A stretch of 64,000 nucleotides of DNA from Balanoglossus misakiensis (taxonomy: Eukaryota > Hemichordata). Each line of letters opens with the position of its first letter. Position 1 is the stretch's first letter. Below are positions 1-10,686 of the stretch, in pieces. The position numbers and the translations under genes are program-made. The notes beneath the pieces are model-generated. The model was not told the DNA's origin, made no database searches, and saw nothing but the letters and a program-made list of their open reading frames with translations. The DNA is taken from assembly GCA_040954595.2 (NCBI GenBank), contig CM082577.2:4712001-4776000 (forward strand). Reading direction: 5' to 3'.

Positions 1-502
1 CCATTTCAATACATCTTTGCTGTTTGAAATTTTTAATCCAGATTCCTTTTTAAAAATGGAGTTTTTCTCACATTTTATGATTTTTCTGTATTTGACAAAA
101 TCAAGAGACAAGTATGAAATGTCTTAACAGGGAAGTTATAGGCACAGTATTTACAAATATCAGTGAAAGTTCTGATGGTTAAGATATTTAATCATTGGTT
201 TATGTTGCATGTAAGTACTATTTTAAAAGTTTTATAAGTGTAAGTGTAATATCAAGATTCTTACCAAACCAGAGGTATCTGTTTAAGCAAGAGATCAAGG
301 AAGTGATTTGTTTTCCTATCTACTTCTGATGATATACTTCTGCAGAGCCATTTCAATTGTCCACATCGTTTTAATAATCAAGGCATCATCGATGTAAACA
401 TACAGAAAATGAAACAAAATAGGAAAATTCAATAGTTCCTCTTTTTTTTAAAGAACTGTCCGTATCAGTCTGTCAGGTTAAGTCTCTGGCATCCATTCAA
501 TT

Positions 503-516
503 GTCTCCATGGAAAC
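503..516 (+). promoter_or_regulatory. RFX X-box-like palindrome
   Basis: Fourteen bases, GTCTCCATGGAAAC, match the RFX X-box consensus GTYNCC-AT-RGNAAC at every position. It lies 16 bases beyond the stop codon of the receptor gene, so it may sit in its 3' UTR or serve a gene left of the window. A match of this length can occur by chance; function is not shown. Confidence 0.3.
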
Positions 517-531
517 CATACCGGAGCAGAT

Positions 532-3500
532 TCAGTAATCTTCATCGATGTTGTCCAAATCTGCGTGCTGCGATCTGATGATGGCCGCAGCTAGCATGTT
601 GGCCGCGCCTGACGAGGACCTGCGACGTCCGAACATGTGACTTGTGTCCACAGTCGGCCTTGCGGGTTCCTTTGCCTTCTTGGGCTGGCTGGTCTTTTCG
701 TCGTCATCGTCATCATCGTCGGTGCTCGAACTCGAGGAATTTCCGGTCAGCAGAGTGTGCGACAGGCGGCGCTCCACGATCTCTTCCGCGCTCAGGGACT
801 CGCTCGGCTTCCGATCGACGTCCAGCACCACCACCCCGTCCTCTTTCCGGTCGGAGGAGACATCCGAAGTCAACGTGGTCGCCGGCTGGGGCAAGACGTT
901 CCGCGTGACCACCGAAGCAGACGGCGATATCTCTATAGCAACGGGCTTATCACTGTCCCCGGGTTGACCTTTTGCAGACGACGAACCCCGGCTCTCGTCG
1001 AAGCTCAGCTTTTTCTTCTTGGATAAGAATTTTGGCTTCCTCAGTATTGACCGACGGTGGTGTTTGCCCTTGGTAGTTTCGGCCGACCCTCGCTTCTTGT
1101 CTTTGCCCTTGCGCGCAGCCTTTTCACGTTCTATTTTGACCGCCTCGCTCGGCGAGAAGTCCTCGGTGTACGTCATGTCGACCTGGTGGATGGTTTCTGC
1201 GTTGGGTTCTTTGACTTCATAGTTTCCAAAGTGAAAGAAGTTTCCAAGTGAATTGTACAGTATCTCAAGACATCGCACCCTAAGGGGGGGAAAACATGCA
1301 CGGAGGAATGAGTGATAAACAAATAAATAATTTAATTGTAATTAAATTGTAATTGTAATCCATAACACAAGGTCAGTAAACATTACAGACCAATCCCGTA
1401 GAGCATTACCTGTGTCGCAGGCACTTGACACAAGACACCACAATGACGAACGCAGTTCCAAATGCTATGAACATGAATATGCATAGCAGCACAAAACTGC
1501 CAAGTGCGCTGCCTTTCAGCCACTCATCTACAGAGAAATGCAAATAGATAAAATAATTACATTACAATGAAGGAATATACTTTTAACATCTTATATTTTT
1601 ACAGCATTGTTGTTCTGTGTATATGATATTTGTTTTTTAAATTCAGTTGTTGACAAAAGGCATTTTGTGCATAGAGAAAAAAACCAATCTGCAAGTACAC
1701 TTCTGCAAATACTGCAGAGTTCACTACAAGATCAAAATTAATGTAGTTTGTCGACCTGGGTCCTCAAGAAATTTTAATTTAGACATAGTGTGTTCAGAAC
1801 GTATGCAGATTAGTGTATTAACACACGGGCCATCCCAAGCAGAAAGGGGTCTTATGGGACCGCGATACTCATGACCATAAGACCCCATTCTGCTTGGGAT
1901 GGGCGTCATGATATCTATGCATCAGAGCAGAAATCATTAAAAAACAATTGCATGAAACTTACGATTGAATTCATGGAGGACGATTCCGAATGCGTGTGTG
2001 ATGACGTCGACGCCGTTGTGGTGGACCAGACAGGAGTACATTCCGTGTCTGCTTTCTTCAACCCAGTGTAAATGCAGCGTTGATGTGTACGGCTCTAGCG
2101 GTTCCTACAGAGAGTAGTTACAACGGTTAGTTGGTACTCACAATGAAGGAGTTTTCGTTTGCAACTGGGATATGGGAAAATTCAAACACCATTCTCACAT
2201 CAGAGCACGATAATTGGCTCACTTACTTGTTCGACCACCTTGATGTTGTCCGAGATTTCCAAGATCTGGCTCTCTTTCAGCCACGTAACAGTCACATTTG
2301 CTGGTTGTTCGGCCAGAAACGCTCCGTAGTCACATCTCAGTTTCACACTGCTGTGCCGTATCACATATTTTTCTTCATAGTGAGCTGTGGTAAAAAAATG
2401 TTTGTTTGAACTGTGTTTGTACTGCAGTTGTGCGACTTGTCTGTTTGTAAACACACTATCGATGTTGTTCCCACTATTTTGGGGACACCCAGCCAGCCAA
2501 TAGTACAGTACCAAAGTTACTTGAAATGTGACAAAAAGTAGCAATGCATTGTTTTCAATGATGTACATTGTAGCAGTTACACTTTGGGCGTCAGTCCTTT
2601 GACTTGCTTTAGTACCAACTGCATTATATGGGGCACACACATATAGCTGCAGACTTGTTTCACTTACTCTAGAAAGAGGATAACTTTTGTTTCTGAAAAT
2701 GAAAAGGTCCTTTTTAGAATTCATTTCCTGTTAACAGTTGTCTTTGCCCAGGGATGAGGTCATGCAGAGATCTGAGGTTAAAATTCTCACCTGCCAGAGT
2801 TGCGGCGGCCGAGTTGAACATCTGGTTTGAATTCCGCAAAGCGCAATCCTTCATCATGAACTCCACTCCGTTGAAGACCACCTTGTAGACGGTTCCCGTC
2901 ATGCCGATTCCGCTGTGTGTTAAGATCTCCGTGACGGACTTGTCCGGTTGACTCACTCCGCCGATGTGCACTTCCCGGGACGGAATGTACGGTTTGCCCA
3001 TGGTGTTGATTTGAGTGGCCGGTCCGTGGTTCAGTCGAATTTCACCCTCCTGGCCCTCGAACACCAGCGAAATAATGTACCATTTCCTGAGCTGGAATGA
3101 CAAAATAACAAAATAACAAAAAAAATAGTACCTCTTCAACTGTGTGTCACACAAGCAGATATGGTTCCATCCCATTGTTTTCAATGGTTAGGGTTTAAGA
3201 CACCCATTTACAGGAAAAGTAGTTAAAATGGGAGATACCTTTTACCACAGGAATGACAGAAATATGTCACTTTCTCAATTTTATGCCATAAAATGTGAAG
3301 GCTGGTCGTTTACTTCATTGGAAGTCTGATTTGGTTTTTGAGTCTGATTGTCAGTCTCTCTAGTGTGTAAATATGCTATCAACATGATTGGTTAATGCCC
3401 ACATCATTGCATTCAAATGGCCCAATCAGAGTCTTGCGGTTGACCTCTGAACCCTAGCTTCCACCAACCTGTATTTCCCCGGCATATATGGTGTGTATGG

Positions 3501-6500
3501 TGGTGCCGTCCCTGATGATGGTCTGAAGATTTCTTCTCCTCAGATTCACGACGACGAACGATCCGGGGATTTTCCCGATGTTGTGCAGGATGATGCCATC
3601 CGGGTGGTCCATGCGCAGGACAATGGTGATGTGCAGAACGCTGGGAGTTGGCTTTGTATAGGGAAGGGAGATCATGGAATACTCGTCCCCGTCAAAGTAT
3701 GGAAGTACTGCATGGATATCTGTGTGTGGTGGGATGCAAGTAAAGGGTTAAATTATTTGATTTTTTTTTGTAATCTGATATATTTATGTATCAAAGATCA
3801 CAAGATGACAAATTCATGAACTGTTCATTCTGTTCATAAAATCACTTTCTATATACTCTTCAAGTAGTAACACTGGTATAGAAAGACGGTGTCAGTTTCA
3901 CCTGTTTGTTGCTGCCCTACATTGTGGGCAATCATCGGTGTTCCCGGTCCCTGCCAGTCTTCGTTTGATTTCAAACTGTATTCTTTGTAGTTAACCCTGA
4001 CATCAGAGACAGTGCCATAAAAACCTGCAAAGGGCATTAAATATATGTGTATGTGCAATGCAATAACAATATATGGAAACGCGACATGTTACAGCCTGTC
4101 AAGATTGAACCATGGTTTGGTGCAAATCCATTGTTTTCTATGGTAACTAGGGGTGAAAGATTAAGCATTCTTTTCACAGTTATCATTTCTCATGGTCAAA
4201 CCAACCCTTATGTTTTCAAGCGTTTGAAGGATTTTCTGACTACTACCCCCCCCCCCCCCCAACCAATTTTACCACTGGCTTTATGATGATGAATGATGAA
4301 CTATATATTTATAATTATATTTACCTTCTTCCTGCCTTGCCACATTTGGAAACTTGCCTGCCGGTGCGCCGCCGATGTACATTTCTTGGTCAAAGTTCAA
4401 ACCTGCCGGGTTACCGATGCTAATCATTTTGCTGATCGGTTTTCCATCGTTTAATCGCATGCTGACTTTGTTGCTTGCAATGGACAATTCAAGAGAGTTC
4501 CACTCAGACTCCTGTCGGTCAAAAACAGTAAAAATATCATGACAAACACTTGCATGTGTGCACTGCTAAAATCAAGGGTAAAGACCAAAGTCATTCACTG
4601 CTCTATGTTATCTTTGGCAGAGAGATGGAGAAGGGTTGGTATGTGCGCCCTCAAACGAAGCAGTGGCGCGGGACCTTTGTTTTTAGTAGGATGTTTCACC
4701 CAGTTCTAACATTTCATCGCTATAAAGAGAGAAGTCAGAAACTACCTTTATAGCTAAAGAAGAGTGGATTACGCCTATAGAACTTGGGGGGGGGGGGGTC
4801 ACGTGGCCAAGTTCGGGCGGAATTCGGACGCGAAAATCATCTCACCATTATCTGACTGGCCATCAGATGAACTGTGTTTGACCCAATCACCAGATGCAGC
4901 TCCACGTACGAATTGGCCAACCCCACAGTGAGCAGAGGCATCCCTTTGCCGGGTCCTCGCCTGACCAGCAATAACCCGTCCAGGGTGACACTTTTGAACC
5001 GCAGATACATGAACAGCAGCCTGGTGGGCGTTGCAGTGGCTGGGTAGAAGAGGTACGACGCGCCGTGGAACACTCGACTCTCGTCCGATGATTCTGTTGG
5101 GTGTTGAACAGAGGGTCGATTTTACATCGTGACACACTGTAGTAGCTCCAGCAAGATTTTGTACAACGGATTCAGTCAAACGCGCGCTTATGTTGGTGCT
5201 TCTGGTACATGATCGCCATTGTAGAGCTTTATGGCAAAAAATTCGGACTATATTACATTGCTATTAAAAGGCGCAGTTATGAGGATAAAATTGTTTGTTT
5301 GTTTTCTTGCAGCCTACTCTGGCTTTTTGTAACTGTAAACTTCGTATCTGCGCATGCACCCGTCACGTGATAACCACGAGCATCCGTTTACGCACCTGGG
5401 CATGGTTGTTCATAGCACTGTCTGAGTTCAGTGCCGATGCCATCGCACTGGGTTCCGTTGCCAGTTGGTGCAGGGTCTGTACACGTCCTGTCCCTGTACT
5501 GCACGCCTTGGTTGCACGTCCTGCTGCATCCGCTCCAGCTGGCCCAGTTGGCCCACAACCCGTTGGCTGGAATCAGAAAAGGTCCCCACAGAATGATCAA
5601 ACTGATTTTTTAAATGTGCAAATTAGCAAAGATGAAATGTATAGGTACTGTTAAAAGGTTGAAAATAAGGATTTAAATAAAAATCTTTGTCTGTCGCCAA
5701 CATTGCAACGCTTTTACCTGAACATTGATTCAAGTTACACGTGGTGGTTTGGATGAACTCGCCCACACATCCATTGATCATGTCAGCGTGTAAGTCCTTG
5801 GTGGCACAGGTACGTTCCCGCGACTCAATTCCGCCGTTGCAGTCAGACGAACAACCGGTCCACGGGGTCCACACACTCCAGTTTTCTAAGGAAGCTGTGT
5901 TTGGAGGCAGGGAATAGGATTTAAGTTATCATTTTCAGTAAATGATATGTTCGCAATCTGGTGTTTTGTTTCACGAAGAAAAATAACCGCGAAAGCCACA
6001 CTTCTGTCCTCGTTCACATACCTGGACACGGCCGCAAATCACAAGCCTGCTGTTCTCTACTGTCGCCTTCACACTCGTCGCCACCGTGACTGGGAAGAGG
6101 CTGAGCGCATAACCTGTACCTTTCCTTGGCGGCGCTTCCACAGGTTGCCGAACAAGGCGACCATTCCGACCACCCAGTCCAACCACCGTCGGCGCGGCCT
6201 CCGTCGTCTAAAATTTAACACAGACAACCACGGTGTGCATGAAAATCTAGTCACCGGCGCTCGTCAGAGGGTAGCGACTTCGCCGTAATGTGTATTGAGA
6301 ACTTATCCGTTGTAAACTGTTCGTAACGGTTTCCCGTTGCTAACTGACTGTACTGTGGAAAGCTGAGGGATGGCAACGGTCACTGATGCTCGATGCTAGT
6401 AGTTTATAAGTACTAGCAGCTTCGCCATAACACACATAATTTATACTGTCTGTTGTGAACGAATGCTTATTAATCATTCTATGTAAAATCCCACAATTGG

Positions 6501-9148
6501 TCAAAGGATTTCGTATTAAGACATTTTCATAAAAAAATAGAACTGATTAACGAAAAAGTGTCAGTATCGTAGCCGTCACCTTGACACGGTTTGTTGTAGC
6601 ACGGTGCCGATTTTTCCATTTCCTTGACGCCTTTTCCGAGTCCATCTTGACATCCGACAATTTTGTTGGTGCACGTTCGGGTGGACACTGTAACTCCGAG
6701 GTCGCATTCCCGGCTGCAGCCTGACCATTGGGACCAAGGTGTCAAGAGTGGTCCAACTAGAAAAAAAAAGCAAAAGATGGGGAGATAGAAATGGGTGATT
6801 ATTAGTGGATATATTCTTCGTGGACAACGTATGATGTGACGAACGCTCTCAAGGCAAATAATTGGCGGCAAAAATGTTCCAGTAAAATCTGTACCTGTGT
6901 TCCGGCATCGGTCGTCGAAGCAGACCGTCTCTTCCAACATGGGACCCTCGCACAGAGCGCCCCCATTCCGCGGTGTCGGGTTGTCGCAGTGCCGCCGTCG
7001 ATTGGCGCGACCTTCTCCGCAGCCAGAGGAACAGGCGCTCCACAGACCCCACTCGGACCAGCCACCGTCCACTTTAAAAAATGAAATTATAATGAAATGA
7101 CATCATTATCTAAAAAGGAAAATTAGTATGATCTTAAAGGAAAAGAAGAGCGTACATACCACCGCTGCCTCACGAGAATTATCATTAAAGAGAACATGCC
7201 TTTGTTTCTGACGAATCTCTACTTTAAGAATCGCCGTATTCTCTAAGGTGTCGGTATATAGGCCTACTTACGTGGACAGCCAGTCGAGTATTTGAAACAG
7301 TTTAGATGAGTCCAGTACGAATCCTGAAAATACAGAAGGGAAAGATGAAACCGTGACGCGTTTTAGAGACTTGAAAGGAAACTGGTTGCACGGGATTTAT
7401 AACACAGATACAACCGTTGCTATTCTGGAATATAGGATCAGCATCAGTCCAGGTCTACATGATAGCTAACATCGCACTACATTGTATATTATAAAGCAAT
7501 AACCGTGACTTAGCTCACACACTCTAATATTCTAAACGACTTATGCACAATTCACTCCGGCATTTCTTGAAATACTAACCGCTAAACGTTTTGGCGTAAT
7601 TGCTTCAAAAACGTGTGTGTAGGTACAGTGACCTATCCAGCAGTCCTTGACCAGAGCTGGGTCGGCCGAGTGAAATTTGTCCACGGACTCTGCCGCCATC
7701 TTGATTGTTGCTTCGTGGTGCGGGGCTACGCCAACTATTGCAAGAAATATACCAATAAATAAAGTATTTCTGGTTAGTTTTGCAATCAGACGAAAAGGAA
7801 CTGCAACAATTGTTTTACGTAAAATTAGAACTGAAATTTTAGTACATGTAATACGAAAATGACCAAGCTCGTGTCTATGCGTAGTTCGGGTATACGCACC
7901 TACTGACATACACTTTTGCATTTCGCAGTCGGTGACTTCGGTATCTTGGCCAACGCAGTGGCTGCCGCCATTTCTCGGGACTGGCGTGTTGCATGCCCGG
8001 TCACGCGTCCGAGCGCCGTCTCCGCAGGTTACGCTGCATGGACCCCACTCCGTCCACCTGGACCAACCACCGTCCACTGCAGGAGAGAAAGCATTTGCTG
8101 TGTAAACAGTGGAGCACCTGTATTCATTCAGAATTCATTAGAAATTCAGCCAGATATTCTTTAAACGCTCATCTAAAAATGGGGTTTGGATACAAATAGA
8201 AAAAAAATGTAGTTTACCGGGACACGCTGAATTGTCTCCAGAAATAGTACATTTGTAGGTATTCCAAAATTTATCCTGCAAAGTAAATTGGATAGAAAGA
8301 TTAGTAGTCACGACTGATGCGTTCACAGTATTTGGACTACTCAATGACGTCTTCTCGGATACGTCGATCGGAAAGCTATGTTTTTGATGTCGATAATATG
8401 AATTACAGGTCTTCAGTAATTACCTTTTCAATGCGGCGTGTGTAATTTGTAGATCAAAACTCAAGAACGAAGCATACAATCGGCCCTAATATTCGTCACT
8501 GAAGGCTTCTTGACATCAAATTCATATTATTTACTTTCCCTATTTAGGTCGGTACAGTCCGAGAGTTGTAGCGACGTCCACAATATGCCTATGTATATAT
8601 GCTTCTTTTTATGCATCAATATGGGGAGAAGGAATGAACTCGATCTCGATTTGGAATTCTGACTTACCCGGCCATGTTCTCTCAAAATATCCGATTTCCA
8701 GTAGTATTTGTCGACGTCTACCATGTCAGCCTGGTCGCATGTTCCCAAGAAGCATTTTTGCACGAACCGATAACGGTAGCCTTTCTTCAAATTTAACAGT
8801 TGGTTGGCAAGCTCACCCGGGATGTCAATATACGACTTGCCTTGGGAATGAGAAAACACGACGCTGTGATCATAACGGGTTTATATCGGTTGTTATAACT
8901 GTTGTTTTTTTCACATTAAGTTTTAGACTGTGTGAAGGTCTATAAATGACCACGTCATGGAGGGACCGTAAAATGACTAAGCTCTCTCTCCCTCCCTAAT
9001 CCCTCCCACTCTCTCTCCCCTCCCTCCCTCAAAGACACAAAGCAAATACGTTACACCAATAAAACTCACCTTCACAAAACCGTGCCGATAGACTAGACAG
9101 AATAAAGCAAAGGACCAGCCAGCGATTTATTCTGCATTTGTACATCAT
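532..9148 (-). CDS. Multidomain TSP1/laminin-G/Ig type I transmembrane receptor (20 coding exons)
   Basis: Predicted 1282-residue cell-surface protein, probably adhesive or ligand binding; no named orthologue is recognised. Coding exons on the minus strand: 9148-9070, 8840-8668, 8275-8218, 8076-7900, 7734-7580, 7323-7272, 7071-6895, 6756-6580, 6207-6022, 5885-5718, 5566-5396, 5093-4846, 4511-4325, 4024-3902, 3719-3469, 3091-2791, 2384-2227, 2104-1963, 1527-1410, 1279-532. All junctions keep phase. Order: signal peptide (1-25), Cys module A (27-103), TSP1-1 (104-162), Cys module B (163-231), TSP1-2 to TSP1-6 (232-524), laminin-G 1 (525-710), laminin-G 2 (711-894), Ig (895-994), membrane helix (about 1004-1026), tail (1035-1282). 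The start is the first of two adjacent Met codons just inside an exon, so a 5' UTR exon lies upstream. Sequence-supported; function inferred from domains. Confidence 0.85.
1830..1904. repeat. Foldback hairpin in receptor intron
   Basis: Two arms of about 28-30 bases (1830-1857 and 1875-1904) are near-perfect inverted copies around a 17-base loop; the arm core is CATCCCAAGCAGAA. It lies in the intron between the Ig and membrane-helix exons and is probably a very short MITE remnant. Confidence 0.7.
1963..2384 (-). other. Immunoglobulin domain
   Basis: Exons 2384-2227 and 2104-1963 encode one Ig domain. The first exon has the strand-B cysteine (VKLRCDY) and the core tryptophan (VTVTWLK); the second has the strand-F H-G-M-Y-S-C motif. 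The intron splits the domain in phase 0, as is common for I-set domains. It is the last extracellular domain before the membrane helix. Confidence 0.75.
2420..2660 (+). repeat. Dispersed repeat copy in receptor intron
   Basis: This intron stretch is related in the same orientation to 55840-55980 (its first half, including a shared run around CAAAGTTACTTGAAATGTGA, with small changes) and to 54110-54200 (its second half, around ATTGTAGCAGTT). Identity looks moderate, suggesting an old interspersed element. No coding frame was seen in it. Confidence 0.5.
2791..5093 (-). other. Two laminin-G-like domains
   Basis: The first domain is spread over exons 5093-4846, 4511-4325 and 4024-3902, and the second over 3719-3469 and 3091-2791. 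Both show the alternating hydrophobic strand pattern of LamG jelly-rolls, a DG-[LI]-[LI] strand (DGLLLV, DGIILH) and the late YIGG/HIGG turn before the closing F-x-G/M-x-G strand. Assignment is from pattern recognition only. Confidence 0.65.
4246..4260. repeat. Poly-C tract (15)
   Basis: Uninterrupted run of fifteen C in a receptor-gene intron. Similar tracts occur at 4786-4798 (G), 11463-11475 (G), 24739-24753 (G), 28240-28255 (C), 33196-33212 (G), 34672-34690 (C) and 51751-51764 (C). Confidence 0.9.
5396..8076 (-). other. Six thrombospondin type 1 repeats, one per exon
   Basis: Six single-exon TSP1 repeats, all phase 1-1: 8076-7900, 7071-6895, 6756-6580, 6207-6022, 5885-5718 and 5566-5396. 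Each carries the W-x-x-W tryptophan block, C-S-x-x-C and R-x-R-x-C type motifs and six cysteines. Repeats 1 and 2 are most alike (both have a P-R-N-G-G turn). W-x-x-W blocks are sites of C-mannosylation in this family. The symmetric phase makes each exon a shuffling unit. Confidence 0.88.
7272..8840 (-). repeat. Tandem duplication of [four-cysteine module + TSP1] exon set
   Basis: Module A (exons 8840-8668 and 8275-8218) and module B (exons 7734-7580 and 7323-7272) share a C-[FW]-[LI]-G-x-C motif and a later [DS/DK]-[FY]-W-x-x-x-x-C element ending in Cys-Pro. Each module has a phase-0 intron directly before the Asp of the D-x-[FY]-W segment and leaves its short second exon in phase 1. Each is followed by a 177-base TSP1 exon (8076-7900 and 7071-6895). 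Matching residues, intron positions and phases indicate an internal exon-set duplication. I do not recognise the module. Confidence 0.7.
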
Positions 9149-9440
9149 ATTCTGCAAGAGATAATTTTGTTTTAAGATAATGCAGTCGCCTATGCAATAT
9201 ATGAGGCAATCAAATCAAATACGTAGTTATAGGTACGTTGCTTTGGAATCATCTTGAACAGAAAACTAGGGCCTAGGCCTATGTGAACAAGTCTTTAGTT
9301 ATTTCGCAAAATCTATCATGATAGACACAGGCGTCGGATACAGGCATAAACTAAGTTCAAGCGCTGTCCTACACGTATCCTCTCGTGAAACTTTTCTCGA
9401 GAGAACAATAAATTAGGAAAGATATGTTAAAATATCTTAC

Positions 9441-9640
9441 TTGATTTTTCGATGTCCAGTCTAACTACAGTTTGTATGGTGAATGTATCCGGTGGCGCCA
9501 GCGACCGCTTGCTGCATTTTCCATCCAACAGCAGCTGTTTCTGGTGACAGTAAACTGGTCATTTCCAGACACAGGAAGTTAAACGTGTTCCAAAATCAAA
9601 TATCGTTTCGTCCTACTCAAGAATAACAATTTCAGAAGAG
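9441..9640 (-). other. Probable 5' UTR exon of the TSP1/laminin-G receptor gene
   Basis: The start-codon exon of the receptor begins with an AG acceptor at 9152-9151, three bases before the first ATG, so an untranslated exon must precede it. A good GTAAGA donor reads leftward from 9440, so the untranslated exon would end at 9441. Its upstream limit (transcription start) cannot be read from the sequence; 9640 is nominal. Confidence 0.4.
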
Positions 9641-9648
9641 GATCGAGA

Positions 9649-10686
9649 CCGTAGTATAAACGAAAAGAGATTGCGAAGATGGCGTTCTGTCTGTTTTGGC
9701 GTCCATCGAGGAATTCTGTGTTCTAGTTGACGTTCGATGATGATGTCATCGCGCCGAAGAACTTTCAACCAATAGCGTACCAGCTAGACTGGACGCACAC
9801 GCGCGCGTAGATAAATTTCCGGGGACTGAGACCTGCCAACCGCGGTTAACCCGCTATGCGCGAAATACTACAGGCCAGACGTTGGCCAGGCTAGGGTACC
9901 GGCAGGTACTAGTACACGTTACCATGGCCAACAGTCGTAGATTTCAAGGCAGTTTCCCCTTCGTTCAGTTGTGCGCGCAAGTTGACATCATCGCGCACGC
10001 ACGCCCGATCGATTACAGGAAAATCAGAACTCATGCATATTTGTTCTACAGGAGTGGTCTCACATTTCATTTTCATCTTTTTTCTTTATTCCTGGTTTTG
10101 AGTCTTTGAAAGCAAAGTTTCACTCATGCCACTATGATTTATACAATTCAATCAGGAATGTAAATTACATGTAATTCAAAACAAACTTAAAGTCTCATTT
10201 TGCACATTTTGGACAAAACCAAAGTGGTATAAGTGTTCAATCTTTCTTTGATTATATAACTAGTGTACTGCTACAATCAAACTTCAATGCTCTCCATTCA
10301 CAGTCATATCCTTGCGATATTTTTGAAATATCACAGTTAGTACTATCATTATTTATAAGATCCAATAATTATCATTGTTGCATATGTATTGTTGATTACA
10401 CTGTTGTTGTTCCTGGCAAAAATGAAACTGGTATTTTCACTGGTGAAATTCAAATAAAATAAAAACTCAGAGCTCCTTTTTAGATTCCAAATACCATCAG
10501 GATAAATACTGATAAAACTTACATTCGTACATCACATACACTAACAATTTTCTCTAGCCGATTTTAGTACAGTGTAAACTGTAAACTAGCCACATGGTTA
10601 TCAAAATGATTGTTCAACCACAGCTGATCATCGTCGACCGAGCATCTGTGAAAAGCCCTGTCAAAACAGAGCCCCCTCCCTCTTCC
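9649..10686. other. Intergenic region between receptor gene and MPPE1-like gene
   Basis: Contains the promoter side of the receptor gene and the 3' flank of the MPPE1-like gene. An open frame at 9882-10109 has no recognisable content. No repeat or RNA gene was seen. Confidence 0.5.
10085..10090 (-). terminator. Candidate polyadenylation signal of the MPPE1-like gene
   Basis: AATAAA on the minus strand about 600 bases beyond the stop codon at 10687. Plausible but not unique. Confidence 0.3.
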
